Origin: Girardinichthys multiradiatus
Taxonomy: Eukaryota; Chordata; Actinopteri; Cyprinodontiformes; Goodeidae
Length of the DNA: 64,000 nucleotides
Assembly: GCF_021462225.1 (NCBI RefSeq)
Contig: NC_061794.1
Span: 41,602,914-41,666,913, forward strand
Reading direction: 5' to 3'
Shown: positions 1-11,934 of the stretch, piece after piece
How positions within the stretch are numbered: position 1 is the stretch's first letter
Layout of the letters: the number at the start of each line of letters is the position of its first letter
The notes under the pieces: generated by a model
What the model was told of the DNA's origin: nothing
The model's database searches: none
Seen by the model: the letters and a program-made list of their open reading frames with translations, nothing else
Made by a program: the position numbers and the translations under genes

Positions 1-639
1 ATATTTGAGTACTTTTGCAAACTCTGCTTTGCAAATGACAGGTTTTTATGAAAAGTGTTAAGGGGGTTATTTCCTGTTGTCTTTATGAATATTTCAAGCT
101 TTTCTCAAGCAGTTTAATTTCCCACATGAGGCACTTTAGCAGCAGTTATCAGAAAAAAAGTTGTTTTCTCTCTAGCTAGAAACCTACAAATACATGCTTT
201 ATCAGAAAATAAAATATTCAGTTAATTGTTGCAAACCTACCTGCTATATTGAATTGAAGACAGTTTGCTCTAAAATGAATGTAGACAGATTCAGAAATAT
301 TATGTACACAAAAAAAAGGCTTAAAACCCTCATACCCCCTAGGGATCAGTCTTATAGCTGAGTGTTATTCTTTAAGGTTGTTTAGATTATGACTCACTTC
401 TACAGTAACTTTTGGTGTAGTGGTTAAAACCTGTAAAAATAAACACAAAGTCCTCAGCTCTGCCAGTGTTAAAAGCTATATATTCTACAGATATTTGTCT
501 GCTTTATTCCAGTGGTGCCAGGTCCAGGAGTTAAACTATGACATCCCTCTTTCTAAGGCTCCAAATGGAGGCATCTTGGAGTCATCCTAATCAGATGCCT
601 GAAGAAGCAAAACTGATATTTTTTGATGCAGGGGAATTG
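1..639. other. AT-rich flank, no gene recognised
   Basis: No convincing coding exon, RNA gene or known repeat is visible here. The sequence is AT-rich with short homopolymer runs. It could be intergenic DNA or the untranslated end of a gene to the left, but nothing decides this. Confidence 0.4.
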
Positions 640-925
640 TGGCTCTTCTCCAAGCTCCCCCAAAGATGACAGTTTCTAATACTTGAAGGCAAAATCTGAC
701 CACCTTACGGAGGAAGCTCATTTCAGATGCTTTTATGCAGGATCTCTTTCTTTGGGTCCCAATCCATATCTCATGACAACAGGGGAAGTTAGGGACATAA
801 ACGGACCAGAAAAGCGAGAGTTTTCCATTAAGCTCTTTCTTTACCTTGACAGAACCAGAGCAAGTCCTGATTTCTCTGTGTATCTCCCAATGTATCCCTT
901 AGAACCACTATGAACAAGACTAACA
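640..925 (-). mobile_element. Decayed 3' fragment of a Rex3 retrotransposon
   Basis: Read on the minus strand this segment is a strongly mutated version of the last part of the Rex3 reverse transcriptase gene seen better at 5844-6469. The order of matching blocks is the same, but most codons have changed and the frame is broken. It is an old, inactive copy. Confidence 0.6.
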
Positions 926-926
926 C

Positions 927-1072
927 ACCATAATCATCTATCCATCCATCCATTTTCTATACCTGCTTCTTCCATGCAGGGTCGTGGAGGAACTGGTGCC
1001 TACCTCCAGCAGTCTACGGGCCAGAAGCAGTGTGCACCCTGGACAGGTCGTCAGTCCATCGCAGGCAACACA
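927..1072 (-). repeat. Common teleost interspersed repeat with an ATCC-rich end
   Basis: It starts with a short ATCC tandem run and continues into a block of the type found all over fish genomes (mentioning a constant GGGTCG core, then CCCTGGACAGGTCG). A relative in the other orientation lies at 11935-12185. The class of this repeat is uncertain. The Tc1 copy that follows is inserted at its end. Confidence 0.55.
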
Positions 1073-1074
1073 TA

Positions 1075-2139
1075 CAGGTCCTTCTCAAAATATTAGCATA
1101 TTGTGATAAAGTTCATTATTTTCCATAATGTCATGATGAAAATTTAACATTCATATATTTTAGATTCATTGTACACAACTGAAATATTTCAGGTCTTTTA
1201 TTGTCTTAATACGGATGATTTTGGCATACAGCTCATGAAAACCCAAATTTCCTATCTCACAAAATTAGCATATTTCATCCGACCAATAAAAGAAAAGTGT
1301 TTTTAATACAAAAACCGTCAACCTTCAAATAATCATGTACAGTTATGCACTCAATACTTGGTCGGGAATCCTTTGGCAGAAATGACTGCTTCAATGCGGC
1401 GTGGCATGGAGGCAATCAGCCTGTGGCACTGCTGAGGTCTTATGGAGGCCCAGGATGCTTCGATAGCGGCCTTTAGCTCATCCAGAGTGTTGGGTCTTGA
1501 GTCTCTCAACGTTCTCTTCACAATATCCCACAGATTCTCTATGGGGTTCAGGTCAGGAGAGTTGGCAGGTCCCCCAAGGTCTGGAATCGGCCCTTCTCCA
1601 CAATCTTCCTCAGGGTCCGGTCACCTCTTCTCGTTGTACAGCGTTTTCTGCCACACTTTTTCCTTCCCACAGACTTCCCACTGAGGTGCCTTGATACAGC
1701 ACTCTGGGAACAGCCTATTCGTTCAGAAATTTCTTTCTGTGTCTTACCCTCTTGCTTGAGGGTGTCAATAGTGGCCTTCTGGACAGCAGTCAGGTCGGCA
1801 GTCTTACCCATGATTGGGGTTTTGAGTGATGAACCAGGCTGAGAGTTTTAAAGGCCTCAGGAATCTTTTGCAGGTGTTTAGAGTTAACTCGTTGATTCAG
1901 ATGATTAGGTTCATAGCTCGTTTAGAGACCCTTTTAATGATATGCTAATTTTGTGAGATAGGAATTTTGGGTTTTCATGAGCTGTATGCCAAAATCATCC
2001 GTATTAAGACAATAAAAGACCTGAAATATTTCAGTTAGTGTGCAATGAATCTAAAATATATGAATGTTAAATTTTCATCATGACATTATGGAAAATAATT
2101 AACTTTATCACAATATGCTAATTTTTTGAGAAGGACCTG
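1075..2139 (-). mobile_element. Tc1-like transposon, internally deleted copy
   Basis: The element is bounded by TA at 1073-1074 and 2140-2141 and carries the same roughly 200-bp terminal inverted repeats as the full copy at 21937-23546. The transposase lies on the minus strand. Its N-terminal helix-turn-helix part (start at 1811) is readable for about 82 codons, then jumps at about 1565-1569 to the region around the last catalytic residue, in another frame. The first two catalytic aspartates are lost, so this copy cannot make an active enzyme but could be mobilised in trans. Confidence 0.92.
1548..1811 (-). pseudogene. Truncated Tc1 transposase, N-terminal part
   Basis: An 87-codon frame starts with MGKTADLTAVQKATID, the same N-terminus as the intact 334-aa enzyme at 22265. 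It holds the first helix-turn-helix and the basic linker. The internal deletion shifts the frame, giving a short foreign tail and a stop. A DNA-binding-only fragment like this could in principle compete for the terminal repeats, but expression is not shown. Confidence 0.85.
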
Positions 2140-2141
2140 TA

Positions 2142-2764
2142 GATTATGAGATAGATGTTTTAAATCTGCTATGTCATTCAGCCACCACAAGGGGGAGACT
2201 GCACCCGTGGCAGCCTCCGACTTCCCGTTTTAATAATTAGCTGAGCAAAACATGAATCAAGAAGGTGTGATGCCTTCAGGTATTCCCAATAAAGTGAGCA
2301 AATATGACTTTACACAAATGTATCGGGCGTTTCAATTTTGATCTAAAAAACAAGCAAATAATCTCGACGTGCGTACTTTATAAGTATATAACGTTGAAAA
2401 CATATTAGAATTAAGTAATTCAGGGCAAACAATAGAAAATAACTTTTTACATCATTTGAAAAATTAAAACAAATCGTGTTTGAAAAAAGGTTCGCAGAAA
2501 GTTCTCTAATAATTTCACCTCAACACAATCCTATAAATTATTGGTTATCAGTAATAAGAAACATTTATTTTGGACTCTGTTTAACACTTTTATTGAACGC
2601 CCATTTTTATCGGAGATTGAGATTACTACATTGACAGTGCTTGTGAAAGCAGCAGCAGAGGTTCGGCGGTAACGGTTGAGTTTGGTCTGGAGAGCTCTAC
2701 GCTGACAACATAGTTTTGTCTTGTGTTCAGTTCGCTTCTTAGAAATTACATTTAACACTTCAAA
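2142..2764. other. Upstream flank of ddx19
   Basis: This is non-coding sequence between the Tc1 copy and the ddx19 start codon. It must contain the promoter and 5' UTR of ddx19, but I see no clear TATA box or other element that fixes the transcription start. Confidence 0.4.
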
Positions 2765-5700
2765 ATGGCTGAAGACTCTTGGGCGTTAGCGGCCGACGTT
2801 CAGGAGGCCACAACTCCTTCCGTTCAGGTTGGTTTTAAATGTCTCCTTATACAGGAACACCTGTTCATTGCTCGTTAGCAGATTAGCATACGGTGTTAGC
2901 TATATCTGAGGCTAACCGCCTGCTTGTTAACGGAACAGTTTCAGTTCTCCAGCAAGATCAACCGAGTACGTGGTCCATTAAACATGAAGGAAGACGGAAA
3001 CGGTAATTTAATCTCCTATTTTTTGTCTTGGTTTAATTCTGATCTGTCTAATTGAGCTGTGCTGCCGCGGTGGTCTTTGGTGTTTCCAGCCAACCTGGTG
3101 CTGAACAAGATTCAACACGGAGGAGATGAAGCGGATGGCGACAAAGTTGACCTGGCCGAACAGTCGCTGCTTAATAAACTGATCCGCCGCTCTCTGGTGA
3201 AGAACAGGAACCAAGTTGAGGTCCAGCAGGCGGACCCCAGCTCTCCTCTGTTCTCCGTGAAGACGTTTCAGGAGCTCAGACTGTGAGTCCTGAGGGGAAG
3301 GCCATTTTTTCCGTGACTTTTCGCTTACTTTGATCATTTTGTTAAACCTTTTTCTGTCTGCCTTGCATGTTAGGAAACCTGAACTATTGCAAGGTGTTTT
3401 CACCATGGGGTTCAACAGACCATCCAGGATCCAGGAGAATGCTCTGCCTATGATGCTGGCAGAACCGTGAGTTTCTATTGATTCTCAGAAAGTATTGTAG
3501 AAATGGGTAGTCCTTTACCATGAATGTTTATTTTAGGCCAGTTAACTTCATCAAGGTATATCAAAATTTTTAAAACTAAAGATTTCCAAACCTCTTAATT
3601 TCTGACATTCCCTTTCTGTGGTTTAATGCCCCTTTAATGAGATCCTAGAGAGAATACCAAGCTAACAGGAGTTTTCTCCAAGTACATGGAGAATAAAGCA
3701 CCACTTCACCCTTCGTTTGTTGCTGTGCCCCGTCGGTCAGCTGGCTGAAAGAAGGCAGCTTAACTTTTCCCTCTCTTACAAGAAATAGTAATGGTATTTA
3801 CAGACAATCTGTAAGGAAGACCCATCAGCCTTAATGAAGAAACACTGAGAAGTTGTATTTTTGAGGATTAATTTCACTGTTCAGCAACTCTGGTGCTCTC
3901 AGTCAATCAGAAATGTTATTGAACCTCGAAGGTTGAATGTTTAAGACATTTTGGCTTTCTTATGCGAATATCTCTGTGCACAATTATTGGACAGCGATTG
4001 GTATGGTAAATTATTATGCAACTAAATGTAACTTTTCTCATCTCACATGTTTATTTTTAGCAGTTTAACTGAGAATACAACATTCAGAATTTACAAATAA
4101 ACATTTTGGACAATTAGGGGGGGAAAAAAATCCACTGACCAATATAGTCTGTTTCTTGTCCTGTTGATAATCAACTTTGTGTCTTTGCTGCATAAAAATC
4201 ATGGTCTTCTTGAAAGTAACCTTTTTCCTTTACCACTGCTAAATCTGGCATTGATTTTGAGACAGTCATTACCTAACCTCCTCGTTAAATTCTTAGTCAA
4301 AGTGGAGTTCTGTGCCAGTTATTGATCTGCCACTGGCCCATCATCTGGTCTGTCCAAAGATATTTCTTGGCTGAGCCTTCACTTTTCAGCGTGTCTTGCT
4401 CAGCGGTGATCAGGTTTCAGCCTGCCTTACCTTGGCCATGTCTATGAGCACTGAACACCTTGTATTTTAAGGCTCTCCAGGTAGATTGCTGTTCTGGAAC
4501 GCGGCATGGTAAAAATGCTCACTTCCCAATAGTTGTGCACTAAGTGTACAATTAGGAAACTACGAGCAGCACGTCTGTGAAGCATCTCACTGCTATATCA
4601 GCTTGTTATGTCTGTGTTACACTGTAATGAAACAGAACTTGACTAGGATATCAGGGCTGTGCTATATCAGGAAAGCATGTAATTGTGACATCAATGTGGA
4701 ATATTGCACTGACTGTCAGTTCCAATTAGTCCATATTTTCTTCAGTTTTCTCCTTGATTTCCATGGTAATATTGGACCCAAACCGGACTGAGCACCTCGG
4801 TCAATACGTTGTAATTCAGTTGTAGAACCTAGTCGAGCTCCATTCAGTCAAACGGATACATTAATGGCATACAGAGGATGTGCACTTAAAATACTTGAGC
4901 TGACCAAGTATTGCATACAAGAAAACTATTCTGTACTCATTGATATTTTAGTGGCTATTGTGATTCAACATACAGATCCATTCAAATTAAAATATTTCAA
5001 TAACTTGATTCGCTAAGAGAAACACATTATATAGATTGATTCCACAACAAAGGATGTTTTTAAGCCTTTATTTCTGTTAATTATGATGCTTTTCCACCAA
5101 CAGCTAATAAAACATGACATTTAAGATTAGAATATTACATCAGAGCAAATAAAACCATTTTTCATACAGAGATTTGGGCTTAATAAAAACTATTTAATAC
5201 CTGCTTAAAGGGTATTTTCTAAAGGTGCTTTTAAGCTGAAGTATCAGCCTTTTCAGAATGCATATCCTGTATTATCTAATATGACTATATTTTGTAGCTA
5301 TGCATAATGTTTAGCACAATAAGCACTTAATAGGAAATTTTAGGGTCTGTTTAATCTTGATGTTTGCTTAGATTTATGCATAGCATCATTATGTAATGAT
5401 TATTAAGTTTATTTTTGCATCAATAGTAATTTTTCTGTTGTTAGATAAAAGCAATTTGATCATGTTATACATTTTAGTTTTACATTTTGTGTCAGGTGGG
5501 AATAAATGTGGGGCTCTTTTCAGTTTTGTGTATTTTATAAAACCAGATTATAATGCTTGAATAGTTTAATATTGCTAAAATGACTGTGCATGAAAACATT
5601 CGTAGGGTGTCCTGGTTTGTTTTTGCATGCCTGTAAAGGTAAACTCAGTAAGACATAGATTAGAAATGGTTTATGGGGCTGAAATGGCAACATGTGACTG

Positions 5701-8700
5701 TAAATAGGTGAACTGGCCAGAGCCAGTGTGGAATACTTTTTAAATGTATCTACTGTGCATGAGCATTAAGTGAGCTGACTTTTTTTATGCGTTAGTTTTA
5801 GTTTTGTTTTCAACTAAAGGCACAGATTCAAAATGCATTAAACGGCTCGTCTCGTACTCGTCGTCTTCCGCTTTATCCAGGACCGGGTCGCGGGGGCAGC
5901 AGACTCTGCAGAGACACCCAGACGTCCCTCTCCCGAACATCTCCTCCAGCTCCTCCGGGAGGAGCCCAAGGCGTTCCTCGGCCAGCCGAGAGACATAGTC
6001 CCTCCAGCGTGTCCTGGGTCGTCCCCTGGGCCTCCTCCCGGTGGGACGTGTCTGGAACACCTCCCGAGGAAGGCGTCCAGGAGGCATCCGGTAAAGATGC
6101 CCGAGCCACCTCAACTGGCTCCTCTCGATGTGGAGGAGCAGCAGCTCTACTCTGAGCCCCTCCCGGATGGCCGAGCTCCTCACCCTATCTCTAAGGGAGT
6201 GTCCGGCCACCCTACGGAGGAAGCTAATTTCAGCCACTTGTATCCAGGATCTCGTTCTTTCGGTCATGACCCAAAGTTCATGGCCATAGGTGAAGGTAGG
6301 AACGTAGACCGACCGGTAAATCGAGAGCTTCACTTTCCGGCTCAGCTCTCTCTTCAGCACAGCGCCCCCATTACTGCGGCAGCCGCACCAATCCGTCTGT
6401 CGATCTCCCGCTCCATTCTTCCCTCACTCATGAACAAGACCCCGAGATACTTAAACTCCTCCACTTGAGGCATTAAACATCTTTGTCTATTAATCAACCA
6501 GTTATTGATCAACCTGGTGTAAAATCACCTCGGCTTTAAATATGGTTACTTGTTCGGTTATTGGTGTTTTCTATTTAAAATAAAGTATTCTAGACACAAT
6601 TTGTTCTTTTGTGTTTGTGCGATACCTTTTTAAAAAAAGAAAGTATAAACGTAGAGTACCAAATATTGAACAAATACATGAAGGAATGTATTGTCTGGAT
6701 TATCCAACTACTTGTAAAGAGAATTGTAAAATGGAGTGTTATACCATGTGAAAAGATGATGCATATATCCTCTTCATGTAGCTATTAAATATTTGAATGG
6801 AATAAAATTCCATTTTAATCTGTATTATATGGCATTTCTATCATTTCATTATTTGCTCCATCAGATGAATAATCGGTTCCCTTCATGTAACTCTTTGCTT
6901 CTAGACGCCAGAACCTGATCGCTCAGTCACAGTCTGGCACTGGTAAAACTGCAGCTTTCTCTCTGGCCATGCTCAGCCACTTGAACCCTGATAACAACTG
7001 GACCCAGGTGAGCAGAACACCATCAAAGCATCCTAAGTCTCCAGTACCAGGTTGTCTCCTTTTTAATAAAAAAGATCCTGAAAATCTCTCTTCCAGTGTC
7101 TTTGCGTTGCGCCAACCTACGAGCTCGCAAGGCAGATCGGCCAAGAGATCGAACAAATGGGCAAATTCTGTCCAAATGTAAAACTGGCCTACGCCATTCG
7201 AGGGAGCAGAAGTAAGAAGCTGAAGTATTTTTATTTATAGTTGATAGGCTATGTTTATTTATATTTATATAAGTATTAGAAACCGTCTCTTCAGTCAAAG
7301 GTCTGTCTGAAGAATGAATCCTTTACCTGATCAGGAAGCTACGTTATAACATATTTTATAGAAGGAACTACAAGATTTATTAAAATACGATTTATAAACA
7401 GTCTGATCATTACATGTACTTAAGGTTTCAATAATTAATCACAGGTCTACTTCCTAATGGTAAACAAAATATTAAAAAAGACATCAAAACTATTTGAAGA
7501 GAAACTTATATTCTTGGGAATGCATGTTCCAAATATTATCTAATCTAATTAAAGGTTTAACTTTTAATCAAAGCTTTTCTTGGCCTCTGGAGGGTAAAGC
7601 AGGTGACGTGTGTTTTGAAAGGTCAGATCTTAGGTGTTTATCTGCACTTTGTAGTTTTCAGGTACCGGTGGTGTTTTTTCTCTGCATGACTGTTGGTGTT
7701 TGTGTTCAGTGGAGCGAGGCGTCAAGTTGCAAGAGCAGATCGTCATTGGAACACCAGGCACGGTCCTTGACTGGTGCACCAAGTACAAGCTTATTGACCC
7801 CAAGAAGATCACAATGTTTGTGTTGGACGAAGCTGACGTGATGATCGCCATGCAGGGCCACCGGGACCAGAGCATCCGAATCCACAGGTGGGTTCCTTCC
7901 AGAGAAACCTGATGATGAATGGAAAGAAACATGTCTGATCAGTGCCTTTACCGTTATTTAGGCTTCTCAACAACAGCTGTCAGATGTTGCTCTTCTCTGC
8001 AACCTTTGAAGACTCTGTGATGAAATTTGCTGAGCGAGTGATTTCAGAGCCGAATATCATCAGACTCAAACGGGAAGAGGAGACGCTGGACACCATCAAA
8101 CAGTTCTATGTCCTATGTAGGGAGAAGGAGGACAAGTTCACAGCGCTCTGTAATCTGTATGGGTGCCTGACTATTGCACAGGCAATGATCTTCTGTCATG
8201 TAAGTTGAAAGTATATGAAGGAGTTTTATTGTTTTGCACAGGCATACTCCTTGTTCTACAATATTTTTTTGTACTTCGAGGCAGTCTTCCTATTTCTGTG
8301 GTAGAGCCAAATTCTTTACACATAAAGTCACGAACTTTGTTAGAACATCTATAATGTGAAGAACCTCCTACACTGCTAATGACTTACACTGTCTGGACCT
8401 TTCCCCGTCATTTACGGTTCTGATCATCGCCTTTAACTTGATGTAAGATGAAGGTGTTTACCTACCTCTGATCCTTGATGCGGACGGTCCAGAGTCAGTA
8501 TCCAGCAGGTTTCAGGTGTTCCTGCTTCAGCTCAGCTGATTTCAATTAGAGCTTTTACCAGCCAGCTGACGCAGATTTCTGGTTACCTTTGAGGTCCAAC
8601 TTACAGATAGTTTTTTTTTGTCTTCAAAGGACTATCATGTTTATGCATACAAATTATTTTGTTTCCATTTTTTTACAGTTAAAAAAAAAAAATCAGCATT

Positions 8701-10573
8701 TGACATTCCCATTATTGATGAGGCATCAAGTGAACACTGGAGGATTTATAGGTCCTTCTCAGAATATTAGCATATTGTGATAAAGTTCATTATTTTCCAT
8801 AATGTCATGATGAAAATTTAACATTCATATATTTTAGATTCATTGCACACTAACTGAAATATTTCAGGTGCCGCATTCCCCAGGTCAAGCCACTTTTGAA
8901 CCAGAAACAGCGGCAGAAGCGCCTGACCTGGGCTACAGAGAAGCAGCACTGGACTGTTGCTCAGTGGTCCAAAGTACTTTTTTCAGATGAAAGCAAATTC
9001 TGCATGTCATTCAGAAATCAAGGTGCCAGAGTCTGGAGGAAGACTGGGGAGAAGGAAATGCCAAAATGCCAGAAGTCCAGTGTCAAGTACCTACAGTCAG
9101 TGATGGTCTGGGGTACCGTGTCAGCTGCTGGTGTTGGTCCACTGTGTTTTATCAAGGGCAGGGTCAATGCAGCTAGCTATCAGGAGATTTTAGAGCACTT
9201 CATGCTTCCATCTGCTGAAAAGCTTTATGGAGATGAAGATTTCATTTTTCAGCACGACCTGGCACCTGCTCACAGTGCCAAAACCACTGGTAAATGGTTT
9301 ACTGACCATGGTATCACTGTGCTCAATTGGCCTGCCAACTCTCCTGACCTGAACCCCATAGAGAATCTGTGGGATATTGTGAAGAGAACGTTGAGACTCA
9401 AGACCCAACACTCTGGATGAGCTAAAGGCCGCTATCGAAGCATCCTGGGCCTCCATAAGACCTCAGCAGTGCCACAGGCTGATTGCCTCCATGCCACGCC
9501 GCATTGAAGCAGTCATTTCTGCAAAAGGATTCCCGACCAAGTATTGAGTGCATAACTGTACATGATTATTTGAAGGTTGACGTTTTTTGTATTAAAAACA
9601 CTTTTCTTTTATTGGTCGGATGAAATATGCTAATTTTGTGAGATAGGAATTTTGGGTTTTCATGAGCTGTATGCCACAATCATCCGTATTAAGACAATAA
9701 AAGACCTGAAATATTTCAGTTAGTGTGCAATGAATCTAAAATATATGAATGTTAAATTTTCATCATGACATTATGGAAAATAATGAACTATATGCTAATA
9801 TTTTGAGAAGGACCTGTAAATAACCAGAAGACCGACGGTCCTTTTACTGATTAGAATCAATTAACTAAGGCCATAATTAGCCAGTAACCGCACAGCAATC
9901 TGTGCTAAAACTATTAAACTAATGGCATTTTTTAAGTTTTAGGGAATTTTCATCATAATGCTCAATTGTATTGTCAGACTCGGAAGATGGCTGGGTGGCT
10001 GGCTGCGAGCCTGATTAAAGAGGGCCACCAGGTGGCGCTGCTGAGTGGAGAAATGACAGTGGAGCAGAGAGCCAATGTCATCGAACGCTTCAGAAATGGC
10101 AATGAGAAAGTGCTTGTGACCACTAATGTGTGTTCCAGAGGTAAGCAGACCTGTAATTCAAACTTATAAATGCTAAAAGTGAATATAATTACCTTCACAC
10201 GTTTCTACCTGTTTGCAGGTATTGATGTGGAGCAGGTGTCTCTTGTGGTCAATTTTGACCTGCCAGTGGATATGGAGGGGAATGCTGACAACGAGACATA
10301 CCTGCACAGGATCGGCCGCACAGGACGCTTCGGCAGAAGGGGATTTGCTGTTAACATGGTGGACAGCAATGGCAGCATGGACATTATAACGCAAATCGAA
10401 ATGCATTTCAGTCAGTTTTTTTTGTTTTTGTTTTTTTTTGGTCACTTTCATTAATTTTTCAGCATAATGAGAATTTAATCGAATCCTAATTTGTTTTTCC
10501 TTGTCTCCCAGATAGGAAAATCACAAAACTTGATACCAGCAATCTTGAGGAAATGGAGAAGATGACAATCTAA
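2765..10573 (+). CDS. ddx19: DEAD-box RNA helicase DDX19 (mRNA export)
   Basis: DDX19 is an ATP-dependent RNA helicase (yeast Dbp5) that works at the cytoplasmic side of the nuclear pore and strips export proteins from mRNA. Coding exons: 2765-2827, 2945-3002, 3090-3282, 3374-3466, 6905-7007, 7097-7211, 7710-7887, 7962-8199, 9978-10140, 10219-10410 and 10512-10573. Together they give 485 codons plus stop, close to the mammalian 479. The start MAEDSWALA matches the conserved N-terminus. Motifs in order: Q motif ([14 protein letters not shown]), Walker [23 protein letters not shown] (VLDEADVM), SAT, RGIDV and [10 protein letters not shown]. All introns are GT-AG and keep frame. Exon 2 is least certain: an acceptor at 2939 is also in frame. 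Intron 4 holds a mariner remnant and Rex3; intron 8 holds a Tc1 copy. Whether this is DDX19A- or B-like cannot be told. Confidence 0.95.
3840..4560 (-). mobile_element. Decayed Tc1/mariner-family transposon in ddx19 intron 4
   Basis: The segment resembles a widespread fish mariner-like element whose ends contain GCACAATTATTGG-type sequence. A left-end block is at about 3955-4000 and a matching inverted end near 4530-4550. In between are eroded pieces of the transposase gene on the minus strand, for example around 4370-4480. No frame is left open. Confidence 0.6.
4960..5225 (-). mobile_element. Tc1-like terminal remnant
   Basis: The block at about 5100-5220 is clearly similar to 42900-43020 (both contain the words AGAATATTACATCAGA and, shortly after, TTAATACCTGC). 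Its layout resembles the end and start of the 3' region of a minus-strand Tc1 element. Only the end survives. Confidence 0.45.
5844..6469 (-). mobile_element. 5'-truncated Rex3 insertion with 9-bp target duplication
   Basis: The minus strand encodes the C-terminal part of the Rex3 reverse transcriptase, beginning near [17 protein letters not shown] and containing the typical [10 protein letters not shown] and [14 protein letters not shown] blocks, then the short 3' end. The copy is flanked by the direct repeat GCATTAAAC at 5835-5843 and 6470-6478, a convincing target-site duplication. It is a typical dead-on-arrival LINE copy: 3' end present, 5' part missing. It lies antisense in ddx19 intron 4. 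Confidence 0.88.
8749..9816 (+). mobile_element. Tc1-like transposon, internally deleted copy in ddx19 intron 8
   Basis: Same family as 21937-23546, with TA duplications at 8747-8748 and 9817-9818. The left terminal repeat runs only to about 8869 and then jumps directly into the middle of the transposase gene, so the rest of that repeat, the promoter side and about 110 N-terminal codons are missing. The right terminal repeat is complete apart from small changes near 9790. Confidence 0.92.
8896..9547 (+). pseudogene. Tc1 transposase lacking its N-terminus, frameshifted
   Basis: The reading frame matches residues from about 119 of the intact enzyme and keeps the DDE region: SDESKF, HDLAPAH and NPIENLW are all present. 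A 2-bp loss in a GA run near 9394 shifts the frame and brings an early stop at 9420; the remaining homologous C-terminus continues in another frame to the TGA at about 9547. The DNA-binding N-terminus is absent, so it is inactive. Confidence 0.9.
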
Positions 10574-11934
10574 TTTTCTGCTGCTTTCCGTTTGCAACAA
10601 CCGATGGTGTTTAACATGTTATCACATTTCATGATGTTTTTGGTGTTTTTTTTTTACTTTGAATGTTTGTTATAAAAGATTTTGTTTTTAGTACAAATTT
10701 TTTTGTGTTTTCACCTTTTCTTTTAACCCTGTGATCGATAGTCAAGTTTACCATAAAGCCTTCAGCTGAGACTGGACAGTAAGCCTGACAGTTAAAAGAT
10801 GCATGTTTATGTTTGCAGTGTTGTTGATTATCTTAAGTAAATGTCAGCGTTATTTCTGTGGAATATGTGTGTCTGATGTATGTAGTTTTGCATGACATGT
10901 TTGGGATTGAGTTGATTTATGGTCATTGAAAGTTTAAACAAACCTGTTTCAGTGTTTTTCAGTATCAGTTTCATAACTACTTGTGAGATTGCTTTAAACC
11001 AAAAAAGGCTTTTTCAAAGCGTCTTAGATCATTTCTCCGCTCCTGCCTGCTTCGTGTAGCCGTGTCGAGCCTGTATTAACTATAGCAATGCATCTCCTTT
11101 GTGCACTTTGTCTTAATACATTTTTCAGTGACCAGCAATTGTCTGGTTTCATCTTCTCTTCTTGTGGATACAGTTCTTTCAACTTTAAATCTTCTAGGAA
11201 ATCATTTGTGGGTCCGTCTGGCGAGACAAAATGTAAAAAGCATTTTATATGAGGCATATTACATAAATTAATTCAGCCTACTTTGAGCTGATCGTTTCCT
11301 TTATCTGGGATAATGATTCAGCGTTTCATCGGCTCATTGCTTAAAAGCTTGGATCTGAAGGAAACGGCATGAAAGAATAATTTCATAGTAAATTCGATCC
11401 ATCGCATTGTAGTAGAAAGCATCACTTGGCAAGCACAAACTAAAGAGTTGCAAATAAACTTTCACATGGAGAGAAGGTGGTGGTAATGTTTATCTTTAGG
11501 TTAAAGTGCCCTGATATTTTAGATGCAAGAAAATAAACCCTTATTTTCAGGATCAGACAAATTGTCTTCTATAAAGAAAAAAACTGCAATTATACCCTTC
11601 TAAGGTTTTAATCGTTACATGAAACTTGTGCAACATATATCATGAGCTTTTTTTTTGCTTTCAACTCAAAACGTAAGACGAGAGCAGAAGCCGTCCCATT
11701 AGAGGGGTAGTGATCAGGCTTTTCTGGCTGATACCCATTTCTGGATTTTGAGGTCTAATCTGGTCTGATTTTAGAAGATTTAAGTGAGTTGTTTCGGTGG
11801 AAAAACGCTGTTTTTTACATAAACTAAAAAAAGAAAAATGTTCTACAGGTTTTTGGAAGTAATAGTTTGGAGCTCAACAGAAAATAAAAGAATTCAAAAG
11901 TTTCTTAATATATACACCAAAGTATGCAACATGG
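10574..11934. other. ddx19 3' flank, possible 3' UTR and poly(A) signals
   Basis: No coding exon is supported. AATAAA hexamers on the plus strand at 11453-11458 and 11532-11537 could end ddx19 transcripts about 0.9 kb after the stop, but they may be chance in AT-rich DNA. A short minus-strand open frame at 11024-11257 is discussed in the findings. Confidence 0.3.

Noticed and set aside
7494..7841. Plus-strand open frame of 115 codons starting before ddx19 exon 7
   Set aside because: It crosses the exon 7 acceptor at 7709 in a frame different from the helicase; the true exon continues the DDX19 protein in another frame.
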